Shown here piece after piece: positions 1 to 8,724 of a DNA stretch of 64,000 nucleotides. The DNA is taken from assembly GCF_000786105.1 (NCBI RefSeq), contig NZ_JTEV01000013.1, forward strand, positions 1 to 64,000, read 5' to 3'. How positions within the stretch are numbered: the stretch's first letter is position 1; each line of letters opens with the position of its first letter. The translations under genes were made by a program, and so were the position numbers. Under the pieces are notes generated by a model. It saw nothing but the letters and a program-made list of their open reading frames with translations, ran no database searches and was not told the origin of the DNA. The stretch comes from Bdellovibrio sp. ArHS. Lineage in GTDB: Bacteria; Bdellovibrionota; Bdellovibrionia; Bdellovibrionales; Bdellovibrionaceae.

Positions 1-162
1 ACATACAAATTTATGACGGTAATGGCGGGGGATCTTCCTGGGTACGAAGAGGCTCTTCGCTGTTTGTTTGCTAAAGATGGGGAGAACTTTAAAAAGCTGA
101 TTTCTAAATGGCCTAAAGATATTCGTTCACATGTGATGATGCTGGCCAAGGCGGCTTTGTAA
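1..162 (+). CDS. DUF2239 family protein, C-terminal fragment
   Basis: The first 53 codons are open in frame 1 and end at TAA 160-162; the start lies outside the window. The visible tail, with FMTVMAGDLPGYEEALRCLF and a later WPKDIRSHV, matches what I remember of the C-terminus of DUF2239 proteins, a family of unknown function. A strong hairpin follows 16 bases after the stop. Only the tail can be judged, so the rest of the protein is inferred from the family. Confidence 0.7.
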   Translation, partial: TYKFMTVMAGDLPGYEEALRCLFAKDGENFKKLISKWPKDIRSHVMMLAKAAL

Positions 163-178
163 TTCGTTTGATGATATA

Positions 179-204
179 AAAGGGGCTTTTGAAAAAGCCC
201 CTTT
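179..204. terminator. Bidirectional intrinsic terminator
   Basis: The arms AAAGGGGCTTT and AAAGCCCCTTT form a GC-cored stem with A and T runs on either side, so it can work on both strands. It lies between the DUF2239 gene and the convergent chemoreceptor gene. Confidence 0.8.
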
Positions 205-212
205 CGTTAAAC

Positions 213-1787
213 CTAGCTTGCTGAATCCAGAGGAAGTAAATCTTCATTCTTTTTTGAAGAGGCGAGTTCGGCCTTGATTCGTGATGACACGGGCGTCGCC
301 ATCTTAGATCGCGAGGCCCGAGGAGTCTCTAGGGAAGCCTTTCCCATGGGGCTTTCCTCGTGGGTCTTGCCTTTAATAACTTCGACCAGAGTTGAAATCA
401 CATTCTTCAAGCTTTCTGCCTGGGCGGACAATTCTTCAGCCGAAGCGGCGGCTTCTTCAGAAGAAGCGGCGTTGACTTGAGTCACTTGATCTAGCTGATT
501 CATCGCTTTACTAATTTGTCCAATGCCATTGGACTGTTCGGTACTTGCGGAAGAAATTTCCTGATTTAGATGAGCAACCTTGGTCACCGCTCCAAGAATT
601 TCCGTAAGAACGGCGCCGCTCTTTTCCACTTGGACGCTGCCATGTTCAATTCTGCCGACGCTAGACTTAATCAAATCAGCAATGTCTTTTGCGGCGATGG
701 AACTTCTTTGTGCCAAAGTCCGGACTGCTTCGGCGACGACGGCAAAACCTTTTCCTTGTTCCCCGGCGCGAGCGGCTTCGACAGCCGCATTCAGAGCCAA
801 AAGATTCGTCTGAAAGGCGATATCGTCAATGACGGTGATAATGTCGGAAATCTTCTTCGAGTCCTCGGAAATCTCAGACATGGAGGCAATCAAAGAACTC
901 ATTTCTTTTTCACCGCGAGACACGATTTCACTGGCTTGACTCGAAAGCTTAGAGGCTTGGCCAGCGTTGTTGGCATTGACATTCACCATCGACGACAATT
1001 CTTCGATTGTCGCCACCGTTTCTTCTAAAGAGGAGGCCTGCTCGGTCGTCGCTTCAGAAAGCTCTACCGAAGCGGAGGCGATTTGCTGAGATGCTGCGGA
1101 AACATGATTTGAGGACGCCGAAAGGTTTTCGATAATTGTATTAATCGACTTTGAAAGAGAACGTAAAATTAAAGTACCGATAGAGAGCCCAAGAAGAATC
1201 GTTACTATACTAGCTGTCAACATCAGGCTTTTCGCCTGACTATAGTCATTTTCAGCTTCCATGGCATCCTTACTCATGCGCTCTTCGTTTCTTTGCACGT
1301 TGCCGTTGATGATTTCTTCGCCCGTTTGACGAATGTCGTGACCTATAGACTGACTTTGATAAAGGGCTTTGCCCTTGTCTCCAGCAGCGACATATGCTTT
1401 CACTTCTTTGGTGTTCTTCCACCACATTTCGTAGGCGGCCTTAAATTTTGTCGCTTCTTCTTTGCCGATTTCTGTAGAAACAGCCCAAAGGTCGTCTACT
1501 TTCTTAAGAAGTTCGTTATGGCGATTTTCCATCAACGTATCTATATTGGTCATTTTAGCGGGGTCACGCTCAAGGATATAGTTGCGTTCATTCATAAGCT
1601 GTAGATAAAAAATAGAACGAATGTCTTTGACGATAGATACGCGCGCCGACTTTTCGTTGACTATCGAATGCAGAGCTTCGTTGATTCTATTCATACGGCT
1701 TAAACCAATGCCTGCAATAACAACAGAGCCCGCAATCAGGATTGCCATAACGAAGTACATTTTAAAACTCAAACTTGTATTTTTCAT
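213..1787 (-). CDS. Methyl-accepting chemotaxis protein
   Basis: Inner-membrane chemoreceptor of 524 residues that passes ligand signals to CheW/CheA. Helix 10-30 is the first membrane span. Residues about 31-186 are a periplasmic helical domain of four-helix-bundle type, and the second span is about 187-208. The cytoplasmic hairpin tip (about 320-360) carries the conserved [20 protein letters not shown] and [16 protein letters not shown]. The second span runs almost straight into the signalling helices, and I cannot find a normal 50-residue HAMP domain. There is no C-terminal pentapeptide for CheR docking. The start is supported by a GGGGGAAT ribosome site just upstream. It is divergent from a second receptor at 2260. 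The ligand cannot be told from sequence. Confidence 0.95.
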   Translation of the reverse strand: MKNTSLSFKMYFVMAILIAGSVVIAGIGLSRMNRINEALHSIVNEKSARVSIVKDIRSIFYLQLMNERNYILERDPAKMTNIDTLMENRHNELLKKVDDLWAVSTEIGKEEATKFKAAYEMWWKNTKEVKAYVAAGDKGKALYQSQSIGHDIRQTGEEIINGNVQRNEERMSKDAMEAENDYSQAKSLMLTASIVTILLGLSIGTLILRSLSKSINTIIENLSASSNHVSAASQQIASASVELSEATTEQASSLEETVATIEELSSMVNVNANNAGQASKLSSQASEIVSRGEKEMSSLIASMSEISEDSKKISDIITVIDDIAFQTNLLALNAAVEAARAGEQGKGFAVVAEAVRTLAQRSSIAAKDIADLIKSSVGRIEHGSVQVEKSGAVLTEILGAVTKVAHLNQEISSASTEQSNGIGQISKAMNQLDQVTQVNAASSEEAAASAEELSAQAESLKNVISTLVEVIKGKTHEESPMGKASLETPRASRSKMATPVSSRIKAELASSKKNEDLLPLDSAS

Positions 1788-2259
1788 ATTCCCCCATCCC
1801 AGTGGGTTGGCATTATTCGAACTTTTGTATGTGGCAGTTTCTTCGGGATGAATTTCAAAATGCTTCAGACAAAAAAAATTAACTTCTGAAATTTAATGAT
1901 CTGGAAGGGGGTTGATCAAAATAAACTCAGGTTTGAATACTGAAACCTTAAATGAAATCTGATTTGAGTAATAATCTTGTCGTTGGTCGGCGTGGAAGTG
2001 TGACGAAAGCGTGACAATTTAAAAGACGCAAGAAGAAAGGAAGTCAGAATTTTAGCTGACTAAAATTTCGCACTGCTGCTCTAGATGATTTCTTCAATTA
2101 AACTAAAATACTGGGATCCAATTTTTTCTTTGGAACGAATAATCCCTTGAAATCCCTGAGGCGTCTGGTCTTTAGGCCTTTCGTTCTTTCACTATTTGAC
2201 TGCGACCATCCTTTATTTTCAGAATTAACCCATGAGTAAAGCTCATAGATAGGCACGTT
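1788..2259. other. Intergenic region between divergent chemoreceptor genes
   Basis: 472 bases without a credible gene. It must hold promoters for both receptors, but I see no convincing sigma-28 or sigma-70 pair, no long palindrome and no structured RNA motif. It is AT-rich near both starts. Confidence 0.5.
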
Positions 2260-4077
2260 GTGGAAAAGATTCCTCTTAAGTGGCGACTGATAGTTAATAT
2301 TTTCATCTTCACCCTTCCCATTGTGGTTCTGACGGTATTGATGTATCGCTCAGAAACCGTAAACGTGGATTTTTCACTCAAAGAATACGAAGGCAACGAG
2401 CTGCAAAAGTCCTATGAAAACCTGTGGCAGAAGTTGGTGCATCTTCAATTGGGAACAAGTAAAAGTGATCCCGCCGAAGAGCTAAAGCAACTTGAAAGCC
2501 AGTATGTCTTAAGGGCAGACCTTCTGCAGTTTTCCGATACCGAACTGGCGAAACGAAAGCGCGACAATGCCAGCTTGCAGGCTCTGTCCTCCTTAATTAG
2601 TGAAAAGAAATGGTCTGACGCCATCGCCTCCGTAAAAACGGCGATCACCCATCTGGGCGACACTTCCAATCTTATCCTGGACCCTGACTTAGACAGCTAT
2701 TATATGATGGATATCTCCTTACTGGCTTTGCCGCAAATGCAGGATCGCTTATCTGTCATTATGGGAAATCTGGACGCACTTTATGTCGCCGGCAATGAAG
2801 TGGATCGGCGAATACAGGCCGCGCTCTATGCAACCCAATTGGAAGAGTCTGACCTGAATAGAATCGTGGCTGATAGCCAAACGGCGATTAACGAAGATCC
2901 AAATTTTTACGGCAGTTCTTCATCGCTGCAAGAAAAGATCCCGTTAGAGATTGAAAAGTTGTCCGTCAGCGTGAAAGCAGTCATCGAAAAGCTTCGCGCG
3001 CTATCAAGAGGTGAATCCATTGCAAGGGCTGATCTGCTGAGTGCCGGCCTCAAGGCTATTGATCAAAGCTTTGCTTCTTGGAACGTTGCAAACTCCGAGT
3101 TGGAACATCTTCTTAAAGTGCGAATTGAGACCTTAAAGGATGGCCGCGCGAAATCTTTCATCTATTCAGGTTTGGCTCTTTTAGTGACGATTCTTATCTC
3201 GATCTATATCGGGAACACCATCGGGCAAAGTCTGACTTCGATTTTAAGATCCATCACGCGGTTAAGAGACTCCGCCGGCAAATCTGAAGAGGTCAGCGCT
3301 ATTCTTCAGAATGCCTCGCAAAGTGTTCATCAAAAGGTGACAGAGCAGGCGGCAGCTATTGAAGAAACAGCGGCCTCTATCGAAGAAATCAATGGAATGT
3401 TGAAGCTAAGCACGGAAAGCTCACAGCAAGCTGCGGTGGTGGCAACGAGTGCTAACGACTCTGCCGTCAATGGCCAGACCGAGATCATGGCGGTTTTAAA
3501 TTCGATGAAAGACATCGCGGTCAGTTCCAAAAAGATCGTTGAGACAATCACTGTTATTGATGACATTGCGTTTCAGACGAATCTTCTGGCTTTGAACGCG
3601 TCTGTCGAAGCGGCACGGGCGGGAGAGCAAGGCAAAGGATTCGCCGTCGTAGCGGATGCCGTAAGAACTTTGGCGCAAAAAAGTGCTGTTTCGGCCAAGG
3701 AAATCAATTCTTTGCTGAAAGAAAATGTCACTTTGGTGGATTCCAGTCAGGCTCGGGCTGATTTGGCGGCAAAATTACTTCATGACATTGTCTCGTCGGT
3801 TCAGAAGGTGACATCTTTAAATACCGAAATTGCGGGAGCGACCAAAGAACAGGCCGTGGGGCTATTGCACATCTCCAAGCTCATCAACGAGTTTGAACAT
3901 GCAACAAATGAAAACAAAGAGAGCATGCGAGAGGTGTCTCAAGCATCCGAGGAAGTCTTTGCCCAAGTTCATCTTTTAAACGAAATTATCACGCAGCTTG
4001 AAACCGATGTCAGAGGGCGATCATCAAAAAGTACAAAGGCCCATGAACCAACAGCAGGAGTTTTGGTGGACGCCTAA
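2260..4077 (+). CDS. Methyl-accepting chemotaxis protein
   Basis: Second chemoreceptor, 605 residues. The spans are about 10-28 and 300-320, giving a periplasmic domain of roughly 270 residues, much larger than in the neighbour. Within it [11 protein letters not shown] (about 141-151) resembles a motif I have seen in other helical-bundle sensor domains. The cytoplasmic hairpin has [20 protein letters not shown] and [16 protein letters not shown] around 431-470. As in the first receptor there is little room for a HAMP domain between span two and the methylation helix. The start is GTG with only a weak AGG upstream; it was chosen because it places the first membrane helix right at the N-terminus. 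The sensory domain suggests a different ligand from the divergent receptor. Confidence 0.93.
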   Translation: MEKIPLKWRLIVNIFIFTLPIVVLTVLMYRSETVNVDFSLKEYEGNELQKSYENLWQKLVHLQLGTSKSDPAEELKQLESQYVLRADLLQFSDTELAKRKRDNASLQALSSLISEKKWSDAIASVKTAITHLGDTSNLILDPDLDSYYMMDISLLALPQMQDRLSVIMGNLDALYVAGNEVDRRIQAALYATQLEESDLNRIVADSQTAINEDPNFYGSSSSLQEKIPLEIEKLSVSVKAVIEKLRALSRGESIARADLLSAGLKAIDQSFASWNVANSELEHLLKVRIETLKDGRAKSFIYSGLALLVTILISIYIGNTIGQSLTSILRSITRLRDSAGKSEEVSAILQNASQSVHQKVTEQAAAIEETAASIEEINGMLKLSTESSQQAAVVATSANDSAVNGQTEIMAVLNSMKDIAVSSKKIVETITVIDDIAFQTNLLALNASVEAARAGEQGKGFAVVADAVRTLAQKSAVSAKEINSLLKENVTLVDSSQARADLAAKLLHDIVSSVQKVTSLNTEIAGATKEQAVGLLHISKLINEFEHATNENKESMREVSQASEEVFAQVHLLNEIITQLETDVRGRSSKSTKAHEPTAGVLVDA

Positions 4078-4123
4078 GATCCGCCAAACAACTTCGCCAG
4101 GGCGATGAGCCCTCTCTTCGGGC

Positions 4124-4480
4124 TTACGCTTTCTTGACGAACTCAGATTTCAGATTGATGGAACCAATACCGTCAATTTTGCAGGAAATGTTGTGACCAT
4201 CAGCACTGTCGACAAGACGAATATTTTTGGCTTTGGACCCTACTTTGACAACTAAAGAAGAGCCTTTCACTTTCAGGTCTTTAATGACTGTGATCGAATC
4301 ACCATCATTAAGAACATTGCCATTGGCATCGCGGATGCTGTTATCTTCGGCTTTTTCTTCCGCAACATCGGTAGCGGCGAAAGAACTCCATTCGTGACCA
4401 CACTCTGGGCAGATCCAAAGATTCCCGTCAGCATAAATATTTTCTGAATTACATTGGGGGCAGTTTGTTTGATTTTCCAT
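4124..4480 (-). CDS. yjdM: YjdM/PhnA-type zinc ribbon protein
   Basis: 118 residues. The N-terminus has a zinc ribbon of four cysteines (CPQC near residue 8 and CPEC near 24). A small beta domain follows, with [19 protein letters not shown], as in YjdM (formerly PhnA). E. coli YjdM was first named after the phosphonate operon, but its role is not settled; it is not the phosphonoacetate hydrolase that is also called PhnA. The gene lies downstream of a TetR gene on the same strand, with a 16-bp palindrome between them. Confidence 0.88.
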   Translation of the reverse strand: MENQTNCPQCNSENIYADGNLWICPECGHEWSSFAATDVAEEKAEDNSIRDANGNVLNDGDSITVIKDLKVKGSSLVVKVGSKAKNIRLVDSADGHNISCKIDGIGSINLKSEFVKKA

Positions 4481-4540
4481 TTAAGCAAGCTAGCACAATT
4501 TAGCCGATTTAGCACGTCTTTGGCCGCTTTTTCTTTACTG

Positions 4541-4556
4541 ACAATCGTTCGATTGT
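4541..4556. promoter_or_regulatory. Palindrome between tetR-type gene and yjdM
   Basis: ACAATCG and CGATTGT arms of 7 bp are separated by TT. No T run follows on the minus strand, so an operator for yjdM is more likely than a terminator. That reading is inference from position only. Confidence 0.35.
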
Positions 4557-4564
4557 TGCGCCTT

Positions 4565-5182
4565 TCAAGTAGAAATCGTCTGAAAATATCTTTTTAAAGA
4601 ATCAAAAAGAGCGTCAAATGCTTTAGGCTCCTGAAGCCCTTTGAGCATTCCGTAGAAACCTTCATGGGTCATGACGATGAAATGGGCGACGTAACGAGTA
4701 TTGACGTCGGATTTTAGATAACCATCCTTTTTCGCTCGTTTGATATGGACTTCCATTTCATCGATCCATAATTGTAATGCCGCTTGCAGGCGTTCGCGAA
4801 AACCTTCGTCTTGCGACGACATTTCCTGAACTAAATTATTCAAAGGGCACCCCAGACTGAGCTCTTCAGGGGACGCTTTGCCGATAAGATTTTTTATCTG
4901 TTTTAGTATTCCCTCAAGGGGATTTTCGAAACTCTCTAAGGGCTTAATCCACCGTTCTAAAATCATCGGGCGAATGACTTCTTCAACTAAGGCATAGCCT
5001 AAATCTAATTTAGTCGGGAACTGATGGTAGAACGCACCTTTCGTCATCGACGTCTGTTTGACGATGTCGTCGATGCTGACCCCTTGGAAGCCGCGAGCGA
5101 AGATCAAGGAAAATGCCGCCGACAAAATTTCCTGACGGGATTTCTCAAGATTTCGTGATTTTTTCAAAGCGGATTTTTTCAT
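4565..5182 (-). CDS. TetR/AcrR family transcriptional regulator
   Basis: 205 residues from the ATG at 5182. An earlier in-frame codon at 5263 would put 27 unrelated residues in front and run through the likely promoter. The helix-turn-helix is clear at roughly residues 27-60, with VSIDDIVKQTSMTKGAFYHQ. The second part has LGCPLNNLVQEMS, common in AcrR-type ligand-binding domains. Such proteins usually repress a neighbouring gene and release DNA on ligand binding. The divergent PPC-domain gene and the palindromes in the 140-bp gap make that gene, and its own gene, the likely targets. The ligand is unknown. Confidence 0.9.
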   Translation of the reverse strand: MKKSALKKSRNLEKSRQEILSAAFSLIFARGFQGVSIDDIVKQTSMTKGAFYHQFPTKLDLGYALVEEVIRPMILERWIKPLESFENPLEGILKQIKNLIGKASPEELSLGCPLNNLVQEMSSQDEGFRERLQAALQLWIDEMEVHIKRAKKDGYLKSDVNTRYVAHFIVMTHEGFYGMLKGLQEPKAFDALFDSLKRYFQTIST

Positions 5183-5221
5183 GAATTTTAATTCTATCAA
5201 GGGCCAGGTTGTGTTGCAACG

Positions 5222-5275
5222 TACTACATAGTATGCAGTGCGAACAAATTTGTTATTCGACAAATAAATATTTGT
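5222..5275. promoter_or_regulatory. Candidate TetR operator cluster
   Basis: Three palindromes lie in the divergent gap: TACTA-CA-TAGTA at 5222-5233, the perfect 12-mer AACAAATTTGTT at 5243-5254, and ACAAATA-AA-TATTTGT at 5260-5275. The last two share the half site ACAAAT and their centres are 19 bp apart, about two helix turns. Repressor binding is inferred. Confidence 0.5.
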
Positions 5276-5322
5276 TTCTGGATAGGCCTTCAGATGCTAT
5301 TAGTTTTTAATGGAAGGTGTTC

Positions 5323-5772
5323 ATGTTTGAAATTGCCCAGACAGAGACAAGCAAAAGATATATCAAGGTCAGTGGCGGTTATTTGATGGTATTACGTCAA
5401 GGAGACCCCCTCTTTCCCTATCTAGAGAGCTTGGCGAAGAAGGAAAACATAAAAAGCGCGACATTCAGTGGTTATGGACCGGCAAACGTAAAGTTTGGAT
5501 TTTCGGACAAGAGCACTCAAGAAATGCCAGCCAAAGAATTCAAAAATATTGTTCTAGTCAATTTCAACGGCAGCATGGCCTGGGACGACGGAAACCCCTC
5601 AATGCGGGCCTATGGAGTTGCTGCTGCAGAAAACGGCCAGATCATAGGTGGCCAAGTCCTTGAGGCCATCGTTGAAGGCGGTTCGTTTGAAATTCGTATT
5701 GAGCTGATGGATAAAAAGCTCAATCGCATTCACGATGAATCGCTTAAAGCCAAGATCATGGAAATTCGCTAA
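5323..5772 (+). CDS. PPC (DUF296) domain protein
   Basis: 149 residues covering one PPC/DUF296 domain, seen in plant AT-hook proteins and in stand-alone bacterial proteins of unknown function. The fold signals are GDPLFPYLESLAKKENIKSA near residue 26 and GQIIGGQVLEA near 105. Many bacterial members carry metal-binding histidines in these strands (a His-x-His and GGH). Here the matching places read MRAYGV and GGQ, so the metal site seems lost. ATG 5323 is preferred over GTG 5317 because GGAAGG lies 5 bases upstream. It is divergent from the TetR gene and probably controlled by it. Confidence 0.82.
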   Translation: MFEIAQTETSKRYIKVSGGYLMVLRQGDPLFPYLESLAKKENIKSATFSGYGPANVKFGFSDKSTQEMPAKEFKNIVLVNFNGSMAWDDGNPSMRAYGVAAAENGQIIGGQVLEAIVEGGSFEIRIELMDKKLNRIHDESLKAKIMEIR

Positions 5773-5787
5773 GAAGGCCCTTAAGAA

Positions 5788-6297
5788 TTAGGCGCTTTTC
5801 GCTTCTTGCCAGAATTCTTTCCCTTGGAAGAAAGTCTTCTCCAGTTTATCGAAGGACTCATTCCAGCCAATTTTACACATATCGGCGATTTCACCAGGGG
5901 GAAACCCCTCGTGTTTTAGGGTCATTTTCGTTTTACTGCCTTGCTCTTCAAACTTGACGGTCACGAGTAATTCCTTGGGAATGCCTGGCATGTCATAGTA
6001 CTCAGAGCTGACGACATTGCCATTTTCATCCGCAAAAGAATCTGTGAAGACAAGTTCCGAGTGCGGTGCGACTTCTTTGTATGTTCCTGTGCTCCAGTAA
6101 GTTTTATTTTCAGGGGACTTCATCGCAAATAGGTAGACGCCGCCGACGCGCACGTCGCATTTAATAGTGGGTGCGGTGTAGTCCTTCGGTCCCCACCATT
6201 GCTTTATCTTTTCCGGAGCAGTCCAACTTTTCCAGACGTCAGCTAAAGAAGCATTGAAGACACGGGTTATTAGGATGGGTTCGGAATTTGTTGCCAT
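5788..6297 (-). CDS. SRPBCC/AHSA1-like protein
   Basis: 169 residues forming a single START-like (AHSA1) domain. The opening ILITRVFNASLADVWKSWT and IKQWWGPKDYTAPTIKCDVR and the closing helix with GWNESFDKLEKTF are typical. Members bind hydrophobic ligands or act with Hsp90-like chaperones; no specific role can be assigned. The start at ATG 6297 follows a GGAGG site, and a GTG-like codon at 6321 is disfavoured. It stands alone on the minus strand. Confidence 0.88.
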   Translation of the reverse strand: MATNSEPILITRVFNASLADVWKSWTAPEKIKQWWGPKDYTAPTIKCDVRVGGVYLFAMKSPENKTYWSTGTYKEVAPHSELVFTDSFADENGNVVSSEYYDMPGIPKELLVTVKFEEQGSKTKMTLKHEGFPPGEIADMCKIGWNESFDKLEKTFFQGKEFWQEAKSA

Positions 6298-6484
6298 TGT
6301 AAACCTCCGCTGCACTTTCATTTTGAATGCAGTGAAGGAAACCCAACAAGTCTAGGAACGAAGACACCGTATGGGCCAGCGCCTTCTCGGAATTCTTACG
6401 GTAAATTCATGTGAGTATTGTCGTATTCAAGACCTGATGCTAATGTTTATTCAAAGCAAATAACAACGGGAAAGGAATTACTTC

Positions 6485-6883
6485 ATGAAGAGCAAAATCA
6501 CCGTGGCAGCACAAGTTATTCTGGGGCTTATCTATTTTGTATTTGGACTGAATGGGTTTTTAAACTTTATTCCGGCGCCACCAACTCAGCCGGAAGGTGT
6601 TATTAAGTTCTTCGAGGGCGTTATGTCCACGGCCTATTTTATGCCTGTATTAAAGGGCACAGAAACAGTTTGTGGGGCACTTTTGTTGTTAGGATTCGCC
6701 TCTCCGGTGGCTTTAGTTATTTTAGCGCCAATCACCATACAGATTGCGCTGTTTCATGGATTTCTTACTCCCGGGATTTCCAATATCATCATGCCGCTGG
6801 TAATGATTGTTTTACACTTGGTCGCAGCCAGCGCTTATTGGCATTTATACCAACCTCTTTTTCAACGCAATCCCCGCGCGTAA
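6485..6883 (+). CDS. DoxX-like small membrane protein
   Basis: 132 residues with about four hydrophobic helices. It starts with a helix carrying VILGLIYFVFGLNGFLNF and has FMPVLKGTETVCGALLLLG, the pattern of DoxX/SURF4-like proteins. An AAAGGAAT ribosome site lies upstream. A paralogue sits at 34143-34517 (compare FWGLNGFFHWINIPPASP there with FGLNGFLNFIPAPPTQP here). The function of these stand-alone forms is unknown. A terminator hairpin follows. Confidence 0.8.
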   Translation: MKSKITVAAQVILGLIYFVFGLNGFLNFIPAPPTQPEGVIKFFEGVMSTAYFMPVLKGTETVCGALLLLGFASPVALVILAPITIQIALFHGFLTPGISNIIMPLVMIVLHLVAASAYWHLYQPLFQRNPRA

Positions 6884-6889
6884 TTTGCC

Positions 6890-6914
6890 AGGAAGAGGCG
6901 CCCAGCCTCTTCCT
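6890..6914. terminator. Bidirectional terminator hairpin
   Basis: AGGAAGAGGC and GCCTCTTCCT form a perfect 10-bp stem with a 5-base loop, exactly between two convergent stop codons. Confidence 0.75.
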
Positions 6915-7676
6915 TTATGCCTTGATTTTATAGCCGGTCCGAAAAATCCACCAGACAATGGCCATGCATACAGAGAAGAACAGAAAAGTCAGTCCTAAAC
7001 TGGCGCCAATGCTGACGTCTGCTTTTTCATAAAAACTCCATCTAAAACCACTGATCAGATAAACAACCGGATTAAAAAGAGACACCTTTTGCCAAAACTC
7101 CGGAAGCATGTCGATCGAATAGAAGCTTCCTCCTAAGAATGTCAGGGGAGTGACGATCATCAATGGAATCACTTGAAGCTTTTCAAAGCCGTCTGCCCAA
7201 AGTCCAATAATGAATCCGAAAAGACTGAAAGTGGCGGAAGTGAGTATCAAAAAGGCGATCATGACCAGTGGATGTGCAATTGTGTAATCAACGAACAAGC
7301 GCGATGTAATAAGTATGATGATTCCAAGAATGATGGACTTTGTGGCGGCGGCGCCAACATAACCCAACACGATCTCGAAAGCGGAAATGGGGGCAGAAAG
7401 AACTTCATAGATGGTGCCTGTATAGCGGGGCAGATAAATTCCGAAAGAGGCGTTTGATATGCTTTCCGTCAGAATCGACAGCATAATCAATCCCGGTACG
7501 ATGAAGGCCCCATAGCTGACGCCACTCATGTCATCCATGCGGGAACCGATCGCGGCACCAAAGACGATGAAGTATAGTGAGGTCGATAAAACTGGCGAGG
7601 CGATACTCTGAAAAAGGGTGCGAAAAAACCGCGCAAGTTCATGCCAGTAAATTGCTTTTATTGCGTAAAGATTCAT
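6915..7676 (-). CDS. ABC-2 type permease, YadH-like
   Basis: 253 residues with six predicted membrane helices. The sequence follows E. coli YadH closely over its length: [53 protein letters not shown] and [12 protein letters not shown]. It is the membrane half of an exporter whose ATPase is the preceding gene on the same strand; the two overlap by ATGA at 7673-7676. The YadGH substrate is not known, so none is assigned. Confidence 0.9.
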   Translation of the reverse strand: MNLYAIKAIYWHELARFFRTLFQSIASPVLSTSLYFIVFGAAIGSRMDDMSGVSYGAFIVPGLIMLSILTESISNASFGIYLPRYTGTIYEVLSAPISAFEIVLGYVGAAATKSIILGIIILITSRLFVDYTIAHPLVMIAFLILTSATFSLFGFIIGLWADGFEKLQVIPLMIVTPLTFLGGSFYSIDMLPEFWQKVSLFNPVVYLISGFRWSFYEKADVSIGASLGLTFLFFSVCMAIVWWIFRTGYKIKA

Positions 7677-8599
7677 TTTTTACTCCCGATAAGTTTTACG
7701 AAAATTTCCTCTAAAGAGCTTTCGGATGACTTAAGATCTTTAAAATCAATTCCGTAGTTGCCGAGTCGGCGAAGAAGCTCTGAGATGCCGGTTTGTTCGG
7801 CCTGCGTATCGAAAGTATAGATCAATTGCGATTTGTCCTCTGATAGTTCCAGATGAACGCCGTTAAATTCGTCAGGTATCTGCGACAAGGGACTTTGCAG
7901 ATGAAGGGTGAGCTGCTTTTTCCCCAATTTTTTCATCAAGCTGTGCTTTTCCTCAACCAGGATCAGCTCACCTTTATTGATGACACCGATACGATCCGCC
8001 ATTTCTTCAGCTTCTTCGATGTAGTGGGTTGTCAGGATGATGGTGACACCGCTATCGCGGAGCTTGCGAACCAGGGACCACATGTCATGTCTCAGCTCTA
8101 CGTCCACACCCGCGGTGGGCTCATCTAAAAATAAGATGTCAGGCTCGTGAGAAAGCGCTTTGGCAATCATCACTCGTCGTTTCATACCTCCAGAAAGTGT
8201 CATGATCTTGGCGTCTTTTTTGTCCCATAACGAAAGGTCTTTAAGGATCTTTTCCAGATAAGAGGCCTTCGGCGATTTACCGAAAACACCTCGGCTAAAG
8301 GTGACGGAATCCCAGACCTTTTCAAACATATCGCCAGTCAGCTCCTGGGGAACCAGGCCGATTTTGCCGCGCACCTTGCGATAGTCTTTAAGAATGTCGT
8401 GGCCATCGACGGTGATTGCGCCGCTGGTGCGGTTGACAATTCCGCAGATGATATTAATCAGGGTCGTCTTCCCTGCGCCATTCGGGCCCAAAAGGGCGAA
8501 TATTTCCCCACGACGAATTTGCAGTTGAATATTCTTCAAGGCGCTATGGCCAGAAGAATACACTTTGTAGAGCTCAGAAATGTTTATGACGTCCGACAT
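7673..8599 (-). CDS. ABC transporter ATP-binding protein, YadG-like
   Basis: 308 residues from ATG 8599, which has AAGGAA upstream; a longer reading from 8689 adds an unrelated N-terminus. Walker A is [10 protein letters not shown], the signature is LSGGMKRR, Walker B is [12 protein letters not shown], and a switch His sits in [12 protein letters not shown]. The final 80 residues are an accessory domain common in ABC-2 exporters. It powers the permease that overlaps its 3' end. Confidence 0.93.
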   Translation of the reverse strand: MSDVINISELYKVYSSGHSALKNIQLQIRRGEIFALLGPNGAGKTTLINIICGIVNRTSGAITVDGHDILKDYRKVRGKIGLVPQELTGDMFEKVWDSVTFSRGVFGKSPKASYLEKILKDLSLWDKKDAKIMTLSGGMKRRVMIAKALSHEPDILFLDEPTAGVDVELRHDMWSLVRKLRDSGVTIILTTHYIEEAEEMADRIGVINKGELILVEEKHSLMKKLGKKQLTLHLQSPLSQIPDEFNGVHLELSEDKSQLIYTFDTQAEQTGISELLRRLGNYGIDFKDLKSSESSLEEIFVKLIGSKK

Positions 8600-8724
8600 C
8601 GCAATTCCTTTATGCCTTGATTGTTTCAGAGTTTTCATTGGATTGGCATTCCCTTTTTCGTCTCTGATAATGATTGTGTCTGAGCGCAAAATCTGGTTTT
8701 CTACGCTTTGCGGAGGCAGTTTGT

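Noticed and set aside
570-1028. Open frame antisense to the first chemoreceptor
   Set aside because: It lies over the highly conserved signalling hairpin, whose codon pattern creates open frames on the other strand. The product has no motif.
1788-2259. c-di-GMP riboswitch or other RNA before the chemoreceptors
   Set aside because: I looked for the GEMM core and for long stems and found none.
5183-5263. Upstream extension of the TetR gene
   Set aside because: It would place coding sequence over the palindromes and promoter of the divergent gene, and the added residues do not fit the family.
8625-8689. Longer N-terminus for the YadG-like ATPase
   Set aside because: It adds a basic stretch without similarity and overlaps the promoter region of the divergent OPT gene; ATG 8599 has a good ribosome site.
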